A stretch of DNA of 64,000 nucleotides from Capillidium heterosporum (GCA_016630905.1 WBMQ01000002.1:2108001-2172000); one strand, 5' to 3'. Shown: positions 43,598 through 56,665, counted from the stretch's first letter. The notes: generated from the sequence alone by a model not told the origin. Made by a program: numbers and translations.

Positions 43598-44490
43598 GAT
43601 GAGATCGGAAACGAGCTTCTGAGCATTATCAGTAAATACACCAGTGGGGTAGCCTTGAGCGTCACGGAAGATTTCACCACCATCAACTTTGAAGTTAGGA
43701 TCGGCCAGCTGTGGTAATGCTTTGATAGCTAAATCAATGGCAAATTTGTTGGCCCAGATGGCGTGAAAGTCAATACGCTTGAAGAACAATGGATGGTTGT
43801 CAATCTCGTTGTTGAATTGCAAGTCTTGCCAGGTGGGGAATTTGGTGACGGGCCATTTAGTTTGATCCCAGCCGTAGCCTTTAATCCACTCACTTTCACT
43901 ATCCTTGGCGAAATGGTCGCTGATACGCTTACGTACCTCGGTAGTAGAAGCTGAGTTTGTCAAGTCAACCTGGATGATCTGATAACCACGACCTAAGACA
44001 TGGGCGTGGGCGTCGGTCATACCGGGCTGAATAGCCATCCCCTTCAAGTCGTACTTCTTCAGGTTAGGGAATTTCTTGTTGAGACCTTTGGCATCTCCAA
44101 CGTAGACGAATTTACCATTTTTGACGGCTAAAGCGGAATGCCACTTGAAATTATGTTCGTTTTCTTTGGGATTCATGGTGACGATCTTTGCATTTACGAT
44201 GGCGTACTCGGCGAGAGGAGATCCAGTGGTACCACAAGGGAGTTCGGTATCTGAGGAGGTGGATTGAACAATAGCTTGGGATCTAGTTGTAAATTTTTAG
44301 GTTAGTTTAGCCATATATATAAAGTTATGTACCCGAGGTATAGAGCAGCACATCCAATTACGGCTAACCAATAGCTGTAGGAGCTCGACTTCTTGGCTGT
44401 GCCGGATTTGGGTACTGAGGTTCTCTCGATAACCTCATCGACTTTAGTTGGAATTCGTTTACGAGCTTGGGCTTGGCTTCCTTCGAACAT
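42485..44490 (-). CDS. Membrane-anchored amidohydrolase (YtcJ/LAF3-like)
   Basis: Two exons, 44333-44490 and 42485-44282 (intron 50 nt), 651 residues. A basic N-terminal tail and one helix (about 38-54, YWLAVIGCAALYLG) would make it a type II membrane protein. The catalytic part starts with an EYAIVNAKIVTMNP strand. Metal-ligand motif HAH lies in GMTDAHAHVLGRG, and further motifs are GYGWDQTKWP, HAIGDRAN, GRHRIEHSQIL and SDFPVE. This is the amidohydrolase_3 pattern of YtcJ-like and plant LAF3 proteins. The substrate is unknown; hydrolysis of an amide or cyclic amide at the membrane surface is likely. The splice was supported by continuation LGSQAIVQST after the junction and by the same arrangement in the second copy. 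Confidence 0.88.
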
Positions 44491-47400
44491 GACAGTTTAT
44501 AAATTAAGTGAAGTAAAAGATGGAAAGTAAAGGTGGGAAATTAAGAGGAAAGCAGTAAGCCAGCTCAATTTAGAGGAGAGCTGATGACTTTATACATACC
44601 CAAACCAAATTTTAGTCTGTTATAAAGTGTTCCCAAGTTTAATTTAGCTTCATTTCACCGTAAAATATGATCCAAGCTCAACTTTTCGAAATTTAGACTT
44701 TGTTCAAGTGCAAGTTCCAAGTTCGACAAATTAATTGAATAAAGAACCGCCACCTCGATTGGTTGATCTGATGGTAGTGCTGCCATCCAGCCTATCCAAC
44801 ATCGTCTTTAAAAACAACAAGGTGAGGTCTCTGGAATTGCACCATCAACTTTAAATTTAGGCCTTGACGCCTTACCATCAAAATAGTGCCTTTCGTTCGG
44901 AATTGATGAAAGTAGCTTGCAAATAGCTCTTGAACTTATTTGTATTTAATCCATACTTTGTGTCAGCTAATTTCAAACAGATCGTTCTAAATTTTCGGGT
45001 TTACTATTTTTTAGGTCAGTCAATGTGGAATGAGATTATAAATGTAGTAAAGTGCCACGGGTACCTAATTTTAGATACCGGTGCCTTGGAGTCGTTACCT
45101 CCGGAATCCTTATTAATAAGTTTTCAAGTTTCATTAGTCCACCCTATTGGTAAGGAAAGTTTCGTAAGGCTACTTTATGAAGATCAGAACTATCATTTAT
45201 ATCAGATAGTTTGGTATATACCATTTATAACCAAAACTAAAGGCGAGCTATTATTATAGATTCGCAATCTATTAATATATGATGGCGAATTGGATGCTTC
45301 TAATGGAAGCGAACTAAACATACCTTTATTTTAAGTTAAAAGGGTCAGAGGTATATTTCACTATTCTGTTAAGCTTGAGCTTTGATTACCACAGGTAGAG
45401 ATATTTACCTTCTATAATATACACCCTTATTACATGTTTATACCTTCCTACTGCTTTATAGAGCAGTAAGACAGTAATAAACTTTGTACTTCAACTATCT
45501 TAAGCTATCTAACCGAATAAAATTGTTTGTTACTAGGATAAAATAGAAAGCATATGTTATAGTATATAGGAACACGATACATTGTAAATTTTAGCTATAA
45601 AGCTGTAGTTACTCTTACATTTTCTAGATCTTTGTACCTAAGTTAAATAGGAGTTGGAACTACTAGATCCGACCGTTCTACCTAAAAATATTTCTAGCCA
45701 TTAACTGAAGGTACCCTTTTATCTTTACAAAGTTGTTGGGTTCTTAGATAAGTGGATAAGAGTATAACCAGAAGATTGTTTAGAACCATGTGCCCTTACA
45801 CGGAAGTTTGAAATAGTTTGTAAAAGTAAAGATGGAGGTGGTCCTTGTCCTTATATAGCTGAAAATGTGCGGCTGGATTCATGGCAATATATTGATAACC
45901 AACATTGGAACATGTCTAAAGTTGGTACTTTTGGTCCGAATAGGTGTGAATTGGATAGAATTTTCCTACCAATAAATTGAAAATTTAGAATCGACAAACA
46001 CATGTCCAGTACCTATATCTTAGATATGTGTTCAACATATTGTTTTAATTGAGCTTTACATTTTGTAAGATGTTGGTCTTAGTAAAAGTTTGAAAACTTT
46101 AAGCAATTTATATTCGAACTTAAGAACAACTTACTACATTTCTTGGATAAAATTAGGTTTTCAGACTAAACTTTATTAGTTTAAAGTGGAACAAAAGTAT
46201 AACTTAAGTGAAAAGGAGGATTAGACTATGCCTTGAAATGGTATATACTAGAACTATACTTTTGGAGTTCCCATCTTCTATGGTAGTAGCAAAGTGGTGC
46301 TTTACCGAGGCAAGATTTAAAACGATACAATATTTCCAAGGTAGATGGTAGCTGTAAATGCATTATTTGACTTGATGTCTATATTTTATAGTAGAAAGTG
46401 TAATTCCAACCAGGATACCTTTAGGTTTATAGATAAGTGAGTGGATGCATCAACTTTTATAGCATCAGTCTCAATCGTCTGTTTACTTTTTGTAAGTGGA
46501 ATGGAATAGGGTAAGCTAGAAAGTTTACCGAGTTTTATTGACATTTATCCATATTGGTATGCACCTTTTCTTCAAATGAGAACTATGTAACCTTGGATAC
46601 AAATTAGGTAAACTTGCTAAAATATTTTAGAATGGTTTATTTTAACGTACTATGATCACCATCTTTAGCAAAGAGTGGTTGGAATTTATCAAGGTTCTGA
46701 ACAGTTGATTTATAAAGACATTGAATAAAAGAAATTTTGAAAAATGTTGGTACATTGGCTTTGAGCTAAGGAAGATGGAAGACTGTCACAAAGCAGAAGA
46801 GCAGAGCTTGTTCTTTTCCTTACTTTATTTTAGTCAAAGACTTTTATGCTGACTAAACGATCCTTATCCAGACTCTCGGAAATATAAGTTAGGTGGATGC
46901 TGCAGCCGGTATCACGTTCTCAGCGGTTTCCAAATTGGAATTCCTAAAACTTGGAACCAGAACCCAACTACCTACATTAAACTTCAGTGGGGTTACCCAT
47001 ATATAGTCTTCGTTCATTACCCTATTCAAAGTATGCTTTCGAAAAATAAGAGCATCTAAAAAATAATAGGCTGACACAGGCTCGCCAGCAAAGTATAACA
47101 TCTCGGAACTTTTTATGGACGGACACATTCCTGCTACCTATCCGATTCCTATGATAGCAGAGACACTTACTAAATTTAGATCATGTATCCATCCATAATT
47201 GGACAACACCGTGATCTTTTATAAATATCCAAGTGAGAATTCCTACATAGCATCCTAAATGTATCAAAGGGAACATTGGTAAACTATTCTAACCTACATA
47301 TGCTGCTACATTTTAAAAGTATTTCGATCAATAAGTTGTATTCAAAGCTTTTGTTGGGCTCCTACTGGTTATTAGTGTAAGTACTAATGAAATAATATGC

Positions 47401-47694
47401 TGAAGCCTAATCAAATGCTCGATGCTTCTTAACAGATGAAAATGCTACATTTGATGACTCGGATGTTAAGCTTTACTGAATAAATCAATGGATTTTGGTT
47501 GATAAATCAAGCTTATCTAAGCGTACTTACAGTTGCCACCAGTAAGCTATCAAGTCTACTTTTCAGCTTTATATTAAAACGATTAAATATATAAATAAAT
47601 TTGCATCACACACATAAACCATCAGAAGCTTATTGTATTTATTAGTATTATAATTTAGACTACATCTCTCCCTCAATCCATAATTTTGTTCTCA
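44491..47694. other. Long gene-poor region
   Basis: No supported gene. A plus-strand frame at 44930-45259 and the string just upstream (44770-44835, ATGGTAGTGCTGCC...) look mildly coding, but no domain or splice structure could be fixed. A minus-strand 79-codon frame at 46889-47128 is likewise unassigned. Both could be remains of lost genes. Confidence 0.3.
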
Positions 47695-48865
47695 TTAGAA
47701 CTTCTGGCTGGCATCCAACAATACTGCATTCTTCTCCTTGTTGTTCAAAGTAGCACTCTCTACGATTTCTGACTGGTTTTCATCGGCAACTAAACCCATC
47801 TCAACTAAAAGTAAAATAAAGTCAATAATGCTAAAACATATGAATATATTACTGTTCTTGGCAGGTTGAGGCTGAGTAGAAGTGGGATTTCTCCACTCCT
47901 GGAAGTTGTAGTAGCACTGCAGTACGGCAATCTGGAAGGTGGGGTCGAAGATAAAGGCAATAAAATTGAAGGTTCCTATGAAAGCTACAAATATGATTAA
48001 TTTTTTCAAGTAAAAGTATTACAGTCTCCAGAAGCAGCCCACAATTTCAAGATATCATCATCATACTTGCCGATACTAACACACAACAGTCGAACCAAGA
48101 ACCCAGATAGACATATAAAGCATACTGAGGGGTAGAAGGCGATGCGCAAAGCCAGCTTCTTCAAAAAATCCTTGACTAAAACTCTTTTACCGGTACCATC
48201 CCAGTGAGTATAGATCTCGTAACCCTTAACCAGCTCGATCTTCTTGTTCACGTTTAGGATGGTGCAAATGGAGATTGCCGTGCAGTAGACAAAAGTGATA
48301 AAAATAGGTACGTTGGTCAGGAAGGTAATCAAAATTTCCTTGTTCTGGGCATCCTTAGCTAACCCACAGAATCTAAGACCGTCGTGGCCAAAGAACCCTA
48401 AAGCTATCATAAAGAAAATTAGCACCAATATAAAAAAGGTCCAAGGCTACCTAGAGGCGGAATAGTCATAATCAAAGGGATAGTAAACGAAAAGCCCCAG
48501 TACAAATATTCCCAATGCTTTTTGAACTTCTTATCCTGTAAAAAGATAAGTTGCAAGTTCAACGCAATACAGATGTTCAAAGCACAGTAGACTATACGGC
48601 CAAAGTGACGGTAGAAGCCGACAAAGTCACATAGAGGACCTGGCGCTATGAAGTTGTAGTATTTCGTCGTCAAGTGGTTGAAGAAGTCGATGATGGAGAC
48701 ACCGGCTTGCAACCGTAAAGTTACCCGGTTGACTAGGTTTCGATCATGAAAAGCTATTATGATGATGGAGACTAAGGGCATCAAAGCTAAGATACAACTC
48801 ATGTCGTTGATGGCGGTTAAGGCAGGAACGGCGCTTAGGAATAGGGGACCTACTTTAGTTGCCAT
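47695..48865 (-). CDS. Seven-transmembrane G-protein-coupled receptor
   Basis: Exons 48451-48865, 48023-48403 and then 47695-47984, the last either unspliced or split by a 48-nt GT..AG intron about 100 bp in. Introns at 48404-48450 and 47985-48022 restore one frame. Helices are visible at MSCILALMPLVSIIIIA, the VSIIDFFNHL region, RIVYCALNICIALNL, LYWGFSFTIPLIMTI, LTNVPIFITFVYCTAI, ALRIAFYPSVCFICLSGFLV and FIGTFNFIAFIFD. A Cys in PGPLC and another in LRFCGL probably form the conserved extracellular disulfide. The layout resembles fungal Git3/cAMP-receptor-like GPCRs. The ligand is unknown. It could sense nutrients or host cues, but that is inference. Confidence 0.75.
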
Positions 48866-51418
48866 CGTATCTCTTTTAGGCTGATAAAGATGGGGTAAGG
48901 AGTTGGGGTCAAGTAAAATTAAAGTTGATGAGATGAAGGTAAATTCTCACCTTAGTTTATATATGAAAACTTTTTAATTCTAGTTTGAATGGCTACATGT
49001 ACGTTCAAAACTAGCATACGGAACCTTTCAATCATATGATGCTCTTCGTTGCGATCATTTGTTATTCTAAATAAATACCTTTGGTTATTTATCGCACCTA
49101 CCTAATCAAAGTTGCTAGGTAGTTCCTAGATTCAATTAATTTTTTATAAAAGGAAATCGAAGAGGAAGGGAAAAGAGCACAGGACAATACAATTATTCTA
49201 CTCCGCTTCAAAAGTTGAGGCGGACTTTTGAGACAAAATTTATAGATAAGCATATGGAATCCCGGGACAATGATGCACTCATTTCAATTTTTATCAGCCA
49301 GCCAGTTTAATCGTTTATTTACGATTCAAAGTGGAATCGAAAAGTAGGTGCCTTGAAATAGTATTTAAGGCGGTGTAAACTAATTCAAATTGGCATGACT
49401 ATTCCAAATTATTCATTTGCTAGGAAGGTCTGGTTAGGTATATTTAGTTGACATATACAAATCGAACTAATTTAGAATATCCGGTATAAGATACCTCTCC
49501 ATCACTTTTAGCCTGGTACAAGTTAATTCAAGTCGAGTCGGGTATTCATGTCCATCTCCTATCTTTTACCTCGGTAAAATGGATGTCGATCGAGCGATAT
49601 AAATATATTTGTCAATTATAGAAAATCTAATGGGGCTAGGTCAGTATGAGCTATTTACTCAATTGATTTTGGGCACCATAGCTAACTTTACAGTTACTTG
49701 GGCTTCAAATCATTCAGCCTCCCGTTGAAAAGTCTGAGATTTTCTATAGGTATATTGACAGGTATCAGAGGTTAAAGGTAGGCTGTTTTAGAGCCTTCCA
49801 AATTGAACTTTAACTAAATTGGAATGCGTATGGTGACGATGGGCCTTGATCCATATATATTTTGCTGGGACCTTACCATACCTTTTACCACCTTTTCGAT
49901 AAGCATTGCAATGAACCCTTGCTTTAGACTTACTATTACTTTATCTAAAGTAGTAATACTACATTTAAATGTAATTTTTGGTCAAGGAGTAATATAGTCC
50001 TATCTGATATCGTAGTACCTACACCCGGGCTTATTTTACAATAGCAGGAGTTAACTTCATATCGATTAAATCGGTAGATATCGCACTCAATTGTTCATAT
50101 AGTCTATATGTAAGTTCTAGTTGTTTGCCGTTATTTATGTTGGTTACCTCGAGACAAAGCTTGAATAGGAAACTTTATACATATCGATAAGCTTTTGATA
50201 ATATTCATTACTATGTATAGAAAATTCAAGTGAGCATAATCTACAAACTTAAACGTGGGACAAAAGTAGATAGTTTGTCTTGATACGATAAGCTAAACTA
50301 TTTTTTATTGCAAATAGTTGAAGATTCGATAGATTGAATAAATTACAAGATTTGTCAGGGATAACTGGCATCATGTCATCCTAAACATATAAATTATAAA
50401 GGTCTTAGAGATGCCGTGCTGGGTATATGGTATTCGATTTATTTTAGACATACTTGATACAGTAGAGGTAATCAAGAAGGCCAAAGTTCTACTTTAGAAG
50501 ATTTGATTTACATAGTGGCAATTTTTATTTGGGTATTAGGTTTGATATCTATCAAAATGAAGATATGGCGTTAATTTCAGGTTCTTTTTGAGATATAGAT
50601 CCCAATGATTATTTTATATTTTTAACCTGTAGATGGTGGCAACTATATTAGTCTTAGCTTTGTTCCTAATATATATTATATTAGTAGTTCATATACAATT
50701 AAAGTTTATGCCTCATCCGGACTAAAAATATATACTCAAAAAAGACAAAATACCGTCCAAATATTCTTGATATATATAGGAGTAGGCTAAATAGAGCCTT
50801 TAGTAAATATTGAACATTTTCCTACCACTTGATAGATCTAAACTTTCCACTATCTTCATTCACTTTTATGGGCAGTTTGTAGTGCATTTAAATAAGACAG
50901 ATAGTTTAAACCCGAAAATATCTTGATATTAATAATTCTGTTCTTAACTACATATACTGGAATTTGTTTTGGTATGAGGTGGAATGCACCAGTTTTCTAA
51001 AATAAAATTTAATTGTTGCTAACACCTATATTTCAAATTTGTAATAATAATCCTGACCTGTCTTTCTATATTCAGCACTAAATTACCTTGAAGGTAACAC
51101 TTAGTGCTCCATCTGTCTCAAAATAAATTCAAATTTCAAAATTTTCAAAAAATAATTTGAGGACTTTATTTAGGAACAAAAGTAATAGGCACTCGAGAAT
51201 TCGGTGATACCAAAAAAGGAAATATTATTAATGGCTTTTAGTTTCATAGAATAGTTCAAGTGGGCCAATAATGATGTGATAAGTGCTTACATGATTGCTG
51301 GCTAAAGAGTAGCCTAAGGAATGCAGAGTCACCTGTTCATTTCGAAATTGTATGGAATAATACTTTCATCATTCTTTCCTTTCCTCTCCTTTTTCATTTA
51401 TAAATCTAAATTGAGACG
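48866..51418. other. Gene-free region at the centre of the mirror duplication
   Basis: AT-rich, no gene, RNA or repeat recognised. It sits between the two inverted amidohydrolase copies together with the receptor gene. Confidence 0.45.
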
Positions 51419-53416
51419 ATGTTTGAAGGAAGCCAGACTCGCAAAAGGATTCCAACTCAAGGAAAAGAAAAAATTGATGCGTACACTCCAGCATCAAATC
51501 TTACTTCAGCAAATAAGTCAAATTCCTACCGTTACTGGTTAACCGTTATTGGATGCACTGTCCTATACTTTGGGTGCATCATTTGTTTACTTTATTAGAA
51601 CTAACTTATTAAAATAGGTCCCAAGCTGTCGTCTATTCTACATCCTCGGAGGCTGAACTTCCCTGTGGTATCACTAGATCTCCTTTTGATGAGTATGCCA
51701 TCATAAATGCTAAGATCATCACCATGAACCCCAAAGAAAATGAGCATAATTTCAAGTGGCATTCCGCTTTAGCCGTTAAAAATGGCAGGTTCGTCTACGT
51801 TGGAGATGCCAAAGGTCTCAGCAAGAAGTTTCCTAACCTGAAGAAGTATGACTTGAAGGGGATGGCTATCCAACCCGGTATGATTGACACCCACGCCCAC
51901 GTACTAAGCAGAGGTTACCAGATCATTCAAGTCGATTTAACCAACTCAGTCTCTACTAACGAAGTACGTCAACGCATCCATGATCACTTTACAAAAAACA
52001 ACAAAGCTGAGTGGATCAAAGGATACGGCTGGGATCAGACTAAATGGCCAGTTGCCAAATTTCCTATCTGGCAAGACTTGCAGTTCAACAACGAGATCGA
52101 TGACCATCCTCTGTACTTTATAAGAATTGATTCCCATGCCATCTGGGTTAACAGGCGCGCCATCGAGTTAGCTATCAAAGCGACACCTCAGTTAGCCAAT
52201 CCCAGCTTCAAGGTCGACGGTGGAGAAATTATTAGGGATATTAAAGGATTTCCTACCGGTGTATTTACTGACAATGCCGTAAGCCTTATCTCAAGCCTTA
52301 TACCAAAGACTACTAAACCGGAAGCTCGTAAAGCTTTAGTTGGAGTCCAGGAGGAAATGCACAAATACGGTTTAACTTCGGTCCATGACGCCGCAGCCTC
52401 ACCCTTCGACATAGAGATCTACCAAGAGGCCGTCGAGAACGGTAGTTTAAACACTAGAGTTCACGCTATGCTGTGGTGTAACAAGGCTGCCACTTTTTGC
52501 GACGACGACGACGTATCCAATGGCCCCTTGGCAAACTTCACCATGCCTACCTTCAATTACCTGGATCAGGACAAGTTCTCTTTCAGAGCTGTCAAGCTAT
52601 TCTTGGATGGTGCTTTAGGTTCTTGGGGTGCAGCCATGTTGGAGCCTTACTCTGACGATGGTTCCAAGAGTGGCACCATTCTCATCGACTCGGCTATGAT
52701 CCAGAAGCGTATGCGTCGGTGGGCCAAACGTGGGTTCCAGGTCAACACCCACGCCATCGGAGACCGTGCCAATAGAGTATCTTTGGACCAGCTGGCCTCA
52801 TTGAAGGACCACCTCAACTGCTATAAGAACAACACCCCCGTCTTTAAGCAGGGTAGACACCGCATCGAGCATTCGCAGATCTTACATCCCGACGACCTAC
52901 CTAGATACGCCAAGCTGAGTGTCATCCCTTCGATGCAGCCTACCCACGCTACCTCCGACATGGGTTACGCTAAACTTCGCCTCGGTGAGAAGCGCTTGGA
53001 GACCAGTTACGCTTGGAAGTCCCTCCTCAACTCGGGAGTCAAGCACCTGCCCTTTTCCTCCGACTTCCCCGTTGAGAAAGTCAACCCCCTCTTTGGCTTC
53101 TACGCTGCAGTCACTAGACTCGACACCAAAGGCAACTCCCCCCACTGGTGAAGGAGGTTGGTACCCTGAAGAACGGGTTAGTCCTTACCAAGCACTCAAG
53201 GGCTTTACTTATGATGCTGCCTATGCTGGCTTCTACGAGGATCGTATCGGTAGTATCGAGGTTGGCAAGTTGGCAGATTTCGTCGTAGTCAAGGAGAGTT
53301 GGTTGAATTTGAACAAAGACGAGTTTTTCAAAGGCCCAGATTTCAAGGAACCTAGTGATTTGGCCAAAGTTCAAGCCACCTACTTTAGTGGTCAACAGAT
53401 CTACAGGAGTTTGTAG
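51419..53416 (+). pseudogene. Second amidohydrolase copy with one frameshift
   Basis: Inverted paralogue of 42485-44490. Exon 1 is 51419-51573, the intron 51574-51617 and exon 2 51618-53416. Membrane anchor, HAH, GYGWDQTKWP, HAIGDRAN, RIEHSQIL and SDFPVE are all present. One extra T at 53146 turns CAC-GGT-GAA into CAC-TGG-TGA and stops the protein about 90 residues early. After it the original frame runs intact to the normal stop. Everything else looks under constraint, so this may be a very recent mutation or a sequence error. The first third differs from the other copy by many replacements; the rest is identical. Confidence 0.85.
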
Positions 53417-53463
53417 AGGCAGTGTTAGTAACTAATTAAAAGCTAAACTGTTATTGTTATTTA
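52303..53463. repeat. Near-identical tract shared with 42437-43597 (inverted)
   Basis: Partner of the tract described at 42437-43597. It includes the 3' half of the amidohydrolase and the first 45 bp of its 3' flank. Confidence 0.85.
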
Positions 53464-53639
53464 TATTTTAAATATACACGCTTTTAGTTTTTGTATGCAC
53501 ATGTATAGGTTATTGGATCCTTATACGTAGGGTGAGGACTTGAGCTAAGATGCGGATCCATCAAGGATTGAAAGCATCCAATTTTTAGTTCCTTCAGTTA
53601 AAATATATTCTCCAGCGGTATCAAACCAAAGCTTCAGTT

Positions 53640-53796
53640 GTATAGTCCACAAGAGACTATGATACCCGTGAAAGTTGGATTTACTTACCAAATAGCTTAC
53701 TATCGCTATCAGCTCAACTAACCAAGCCTACAAATTCAAGTAGCTATTAATGGAGATTTCAAGACTGATAGTTTGATATTCTTGGATTCATTTTTG
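53640..53796 (+). pseudogene. VPS45 relic A: last exon
   Basis: The string TATAGTCCACAAGAGACTAT and the 140 bases after it align, without gaps as far as seen, with the intron-8 acceptor and exon 9 of the VPS45 gene (34701-34857), including the matches to TTACCTACGAAGAAGCTTAC and the end ATATACTTGGATCAACTG. Stops interrupt the frame. Upstream exons were not recognised; the amidohydrolase copy lies directly upstream. It is followed by a trypsin relic in convergent orientation, as VPS45 and T5 are. Confidence 0.75.
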
Positions 53797-54189
53797 ACAA
53801 ATTTGCGTTTAAATTTATTGCTGAAAGGTGTAGTATTTCCAATGCTTGATTTAAGTTGAGTTTTACCTCATTAAATTACATTGACCTACTTTTAAGCCTA
53901 CATAGCGATTCTAATGTATCTTACCTTCAAGCTTTTACTTTGTGCTAGCAAAATTATGTCGTCTCTTTTGATATATATCAAAATGTAGAGCTGTATCGTT
54001 TCGAGCGCAAATCGATGAAGCACTACTAGATAAATGATCAGAAATAACTTTAATGTTGTGGGGTTTTAAAGATGCTTCAATAGTGTTTCCCATTATATAG
54101 GATTTGTCATTTTTATCAAAATTTACATGGAGATTGAAATACAAAAAATAAAGCTTTACAGCAAGTACTCGTACAGTTTATAGTCCATG
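53797..54189. other. Spacer between VPS45 relic A and trypsin relic
   Basis: AT-rich, nothing recognised. Confidence 0.45.
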
Positions 54190-54850
54190 AAGCCTCTTAA
54201 AGATGTTTCTTGATGAATTCAAGGAATACAAAAGCAGACTTACACCAAAGAGAAACCTTTGTGACCGTAAGGCAGTACGTAGAAGGATATACCAATGAGA
54301 ATAGCCATACAGTCCTTGTAAGTGAAGAGAGAATTACCACCGTCATCGTGACAGGTATCTTTACTACCATTGCCATCCGCATACATCTGTATGTAGGATC
54401 TATACCTAAATCCAGGGAATTCAAGGTGAAACTTCAGACTTTGGCATTGATGATGGATATGGAGACTTCAAGTAGCAATGAAGAGGAATTGCCTTGGAAT
54501 TTAGCAGTATTTTATTTAGCTGTGAGTACACTAAGGCCAACTTGATTGATCAAGATACCCTCATCTAAGATAACAGTTTCAAAGCCAATGGTGACATGCT
54601 GAGTCAAATCATGATTGCTATATCGATAGGTGATATAGATGGAGCCAGATTGTAGCTAGTGTGGATGTAGCTGCTAGAGACCTTTATATTTTAGCCCTTC
54701 TCTGAAGTATCAAATTCATGCAAGTTATGACAGTGGATGGAAACTGTACCGTTGCAAACCTGCCTGCCATCGATTTGGAGAAACTAAGAGTATTTGAACT
54801 TAAGATTGACTTCGTTTCTACCAAAAACCTTTTGCTAGAGAATATTTGCA
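54190..54850 (-). pseudogene. Trypsin-like serine protease relic (psi-5)
   Basis: Minus strand, in order: a match to GGTEV-PKFKYPWLVSIQIDG (about 54780-54850, with a stop at the Trp), an internal deletion removing the TAAHC region, TVNIHRHN (about 54735-54760), the LDDGSLANQVGLPVIAA equivalent (about 54545-54600), LREVSI (about 54470), GSKDTC followed by a degenerate active-site motif (about 54340-54365), and the TSFGQPCAHKG and FI-KHL ends. Several frame changes and stops. Clearly dead. Confidence 0.8.
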
Positions 54851-55339
54851 GTCAAAAATTAGTTTATTGAAACTAAGCTGGTGAAGCTAATTTTCATATC
54901 ATTTACTTGCGCTAAAAGATAAAGATGCAATAAAAAGTTTGGCATCTCTATCTTTTATACTGTAGTTAAAAGTTTTATTGGCAATAATTTGGCTAGATAA
55001 TGATATATACAAGCCTAAAAAGAATAATAGTGCAGTTTTAACTTTGGTTAGTAGGTTAGATAGTTTAACTTGAGCTAGCAAATAACCTGCTATAAACTTT
55101 TCAGATAGCTTATTCAAATTACAATGGCATCGAATTAAATGCACATGAAACACCCTGAAGAGCTTTGCAGCATAATGGTTTTAATATGGATATGGGGCTA
55201 TGAATGGCCAGTTGAATTGTGTACTCTATAACTGCTGAGGTTCAATGATTTTTATTGAGTATATATTACACAATGAGCAAGATGTATGTTGAAATCAACA
55301 AACTCATCTCTAAATACTTTCTCTGCAAACTGTATACTA
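54851..55339. other. Spacer upstream of VPS45 relic B
   Basis: No gene recognised. A minus-strand 84-codon frame (54899-55153) has no known features. The VPS45 relic may begin somewhat earlier than 55340, but similarity is too weak to follow. Confidence 0.35.
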
Positions 55340-56350
55340 TTACTTATATGGAATGGTGGGGACCAGGGTATTAGCCACTTTCAATCCGCATTAAAAAAAC
55401 TTCAACCCTCTACAAATGATATATATATTTCAAAATGATGCTCCCACTGCTACTTTTACATGTTTATCGAATAATATCCACCGCTACTTCAATTTAGTGA
55501 GTATATTTATTGGATACTAATATCTAATCAGACTTGCACAGTTATTGGATCACCTTTCAACTCAGTGAGTGGGAGGGTAGAGTTGACGGTTAATAGTAAT
55601 GCACAAAGTTATTGAAATCATTCACAACTCAAGCGAAGTTCCTTTCCAAACTCAACCAACATTTGAACTTTGAAGTTTGCTGTAACCATCGAAGCTTAAG
55701 CAGATTAATACTGAATATAAATTAAGATGGTTCAGAAGGATGAAAGTGTTAAAGGTAAGAATGAGTTTATAGACTTCTTACTTTGGATGCAAGTTAGCCG
55801 GAAATGTAAGCATATGGACGGATTGAGAATTAAGTTCGCAAGTTGAAGTCAGAACTGGTCTTAAGGTTTTTGAGTTGGAACAGAGTTTGATATATAGCGA
55901 TGGCTACAGCAACGATATGAAGATACACGTATACTTATGTTAGGTTATAGTGTTTTAATAGACTTTTAAGCAGATACTGACTGAACTGATATATTAAAAC
56001 TGTAAATTGAAAATAACTATGCTATATTTCCTTAAATACTGAGATTAGAACGAGGCAATGAATCCAATCAAATGTAATACATTTTCATTAAAAGCAAGCA
56101 CCTAAATAGCTAATAAATATAGACTATCTTTGAATTTGTATTTTTCTAAACTAGCTCTTTGTTACTGCCTAAGCTGATACATTTGACCGACCACAGCCAC
56201 ATACCAGCGATATGTTTGATTAAAGCGACTTTATTATCATAAGTGCTTGTATAGCCTTGATTCATATGTAAGGTACATTCATATTTGAACGTATAGTAGA
56301 GAATTACAATGTTTTTAATATCCAATATTCGTTGAAAGGCCTCTTACTTT
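55340..56350 (+). pseudogene. VPS45 relic B: exons 5 to 7 or 8
   Basis: Exon 5 is recognisable from about 55350 (GGACCAGGGTATTAGCC...) to 55928, including MVQK-ES near 55728 and SQVEVRTGLKVFELEQSL followed by a match to NDMK at the exon end. Exon 6 lies at about 55962-56128 (AGCAGATACTGACTGAAC; CTGTAAATTGAAAATAACTA). Exon 7 is at about 56170-56240 (TTACTGCCTAAGCTGAT), preceded by the TCTAAACTA branch region. Exon 8 is doubtful near 56310. Exon order matches the live gene; stops and indels are frequent. Convergent to T6. Confidence 0.85.
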
Positions 56351-56665
56351 TAAAACTAGGATAACTTGAACTTTAACTGTATGTTTTAAATATACTATAC
56401 ATCACCTTCAAATAGACAAAATAAGTATATTTTTATAGTTTTTACTGTACTATAAATAAAAGAAATCGAACCATGAGTTATATTGAAAGGAGTTAACTTT
56501 ATACTAGTACCATTGATAATAGTTTCAGCTATATAAGACTATAAATATACCTTTATATTTTCACGTTAGCTGATAGTGACAAACTTTTAGATATAGTACA
56601 TCAAAAATCAAAAGTAGAGATTTACACTCAACACTTGTATTAAAATTTATTGCTCACAAAGCTAC
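56351..56665. other. Convergent spacer between VPS45 relic B and T6
   Basis: AT-rich; no trace of VPS45 exon 9 was found here. Confidence 0.4.

Noticed and set aside
52919-53416. 165-codon frame at the end of amidohydrolase copy 2
   Set aside because: Its first part is out of frame; only the portion after the inserted T is real and belongs to the amidohydrolase.
54210-54545. 111-codon plus-strand frame
   Set aside because: Antisense shadow of the trypsin relic psi-5; the minus strand reads as trypsin.
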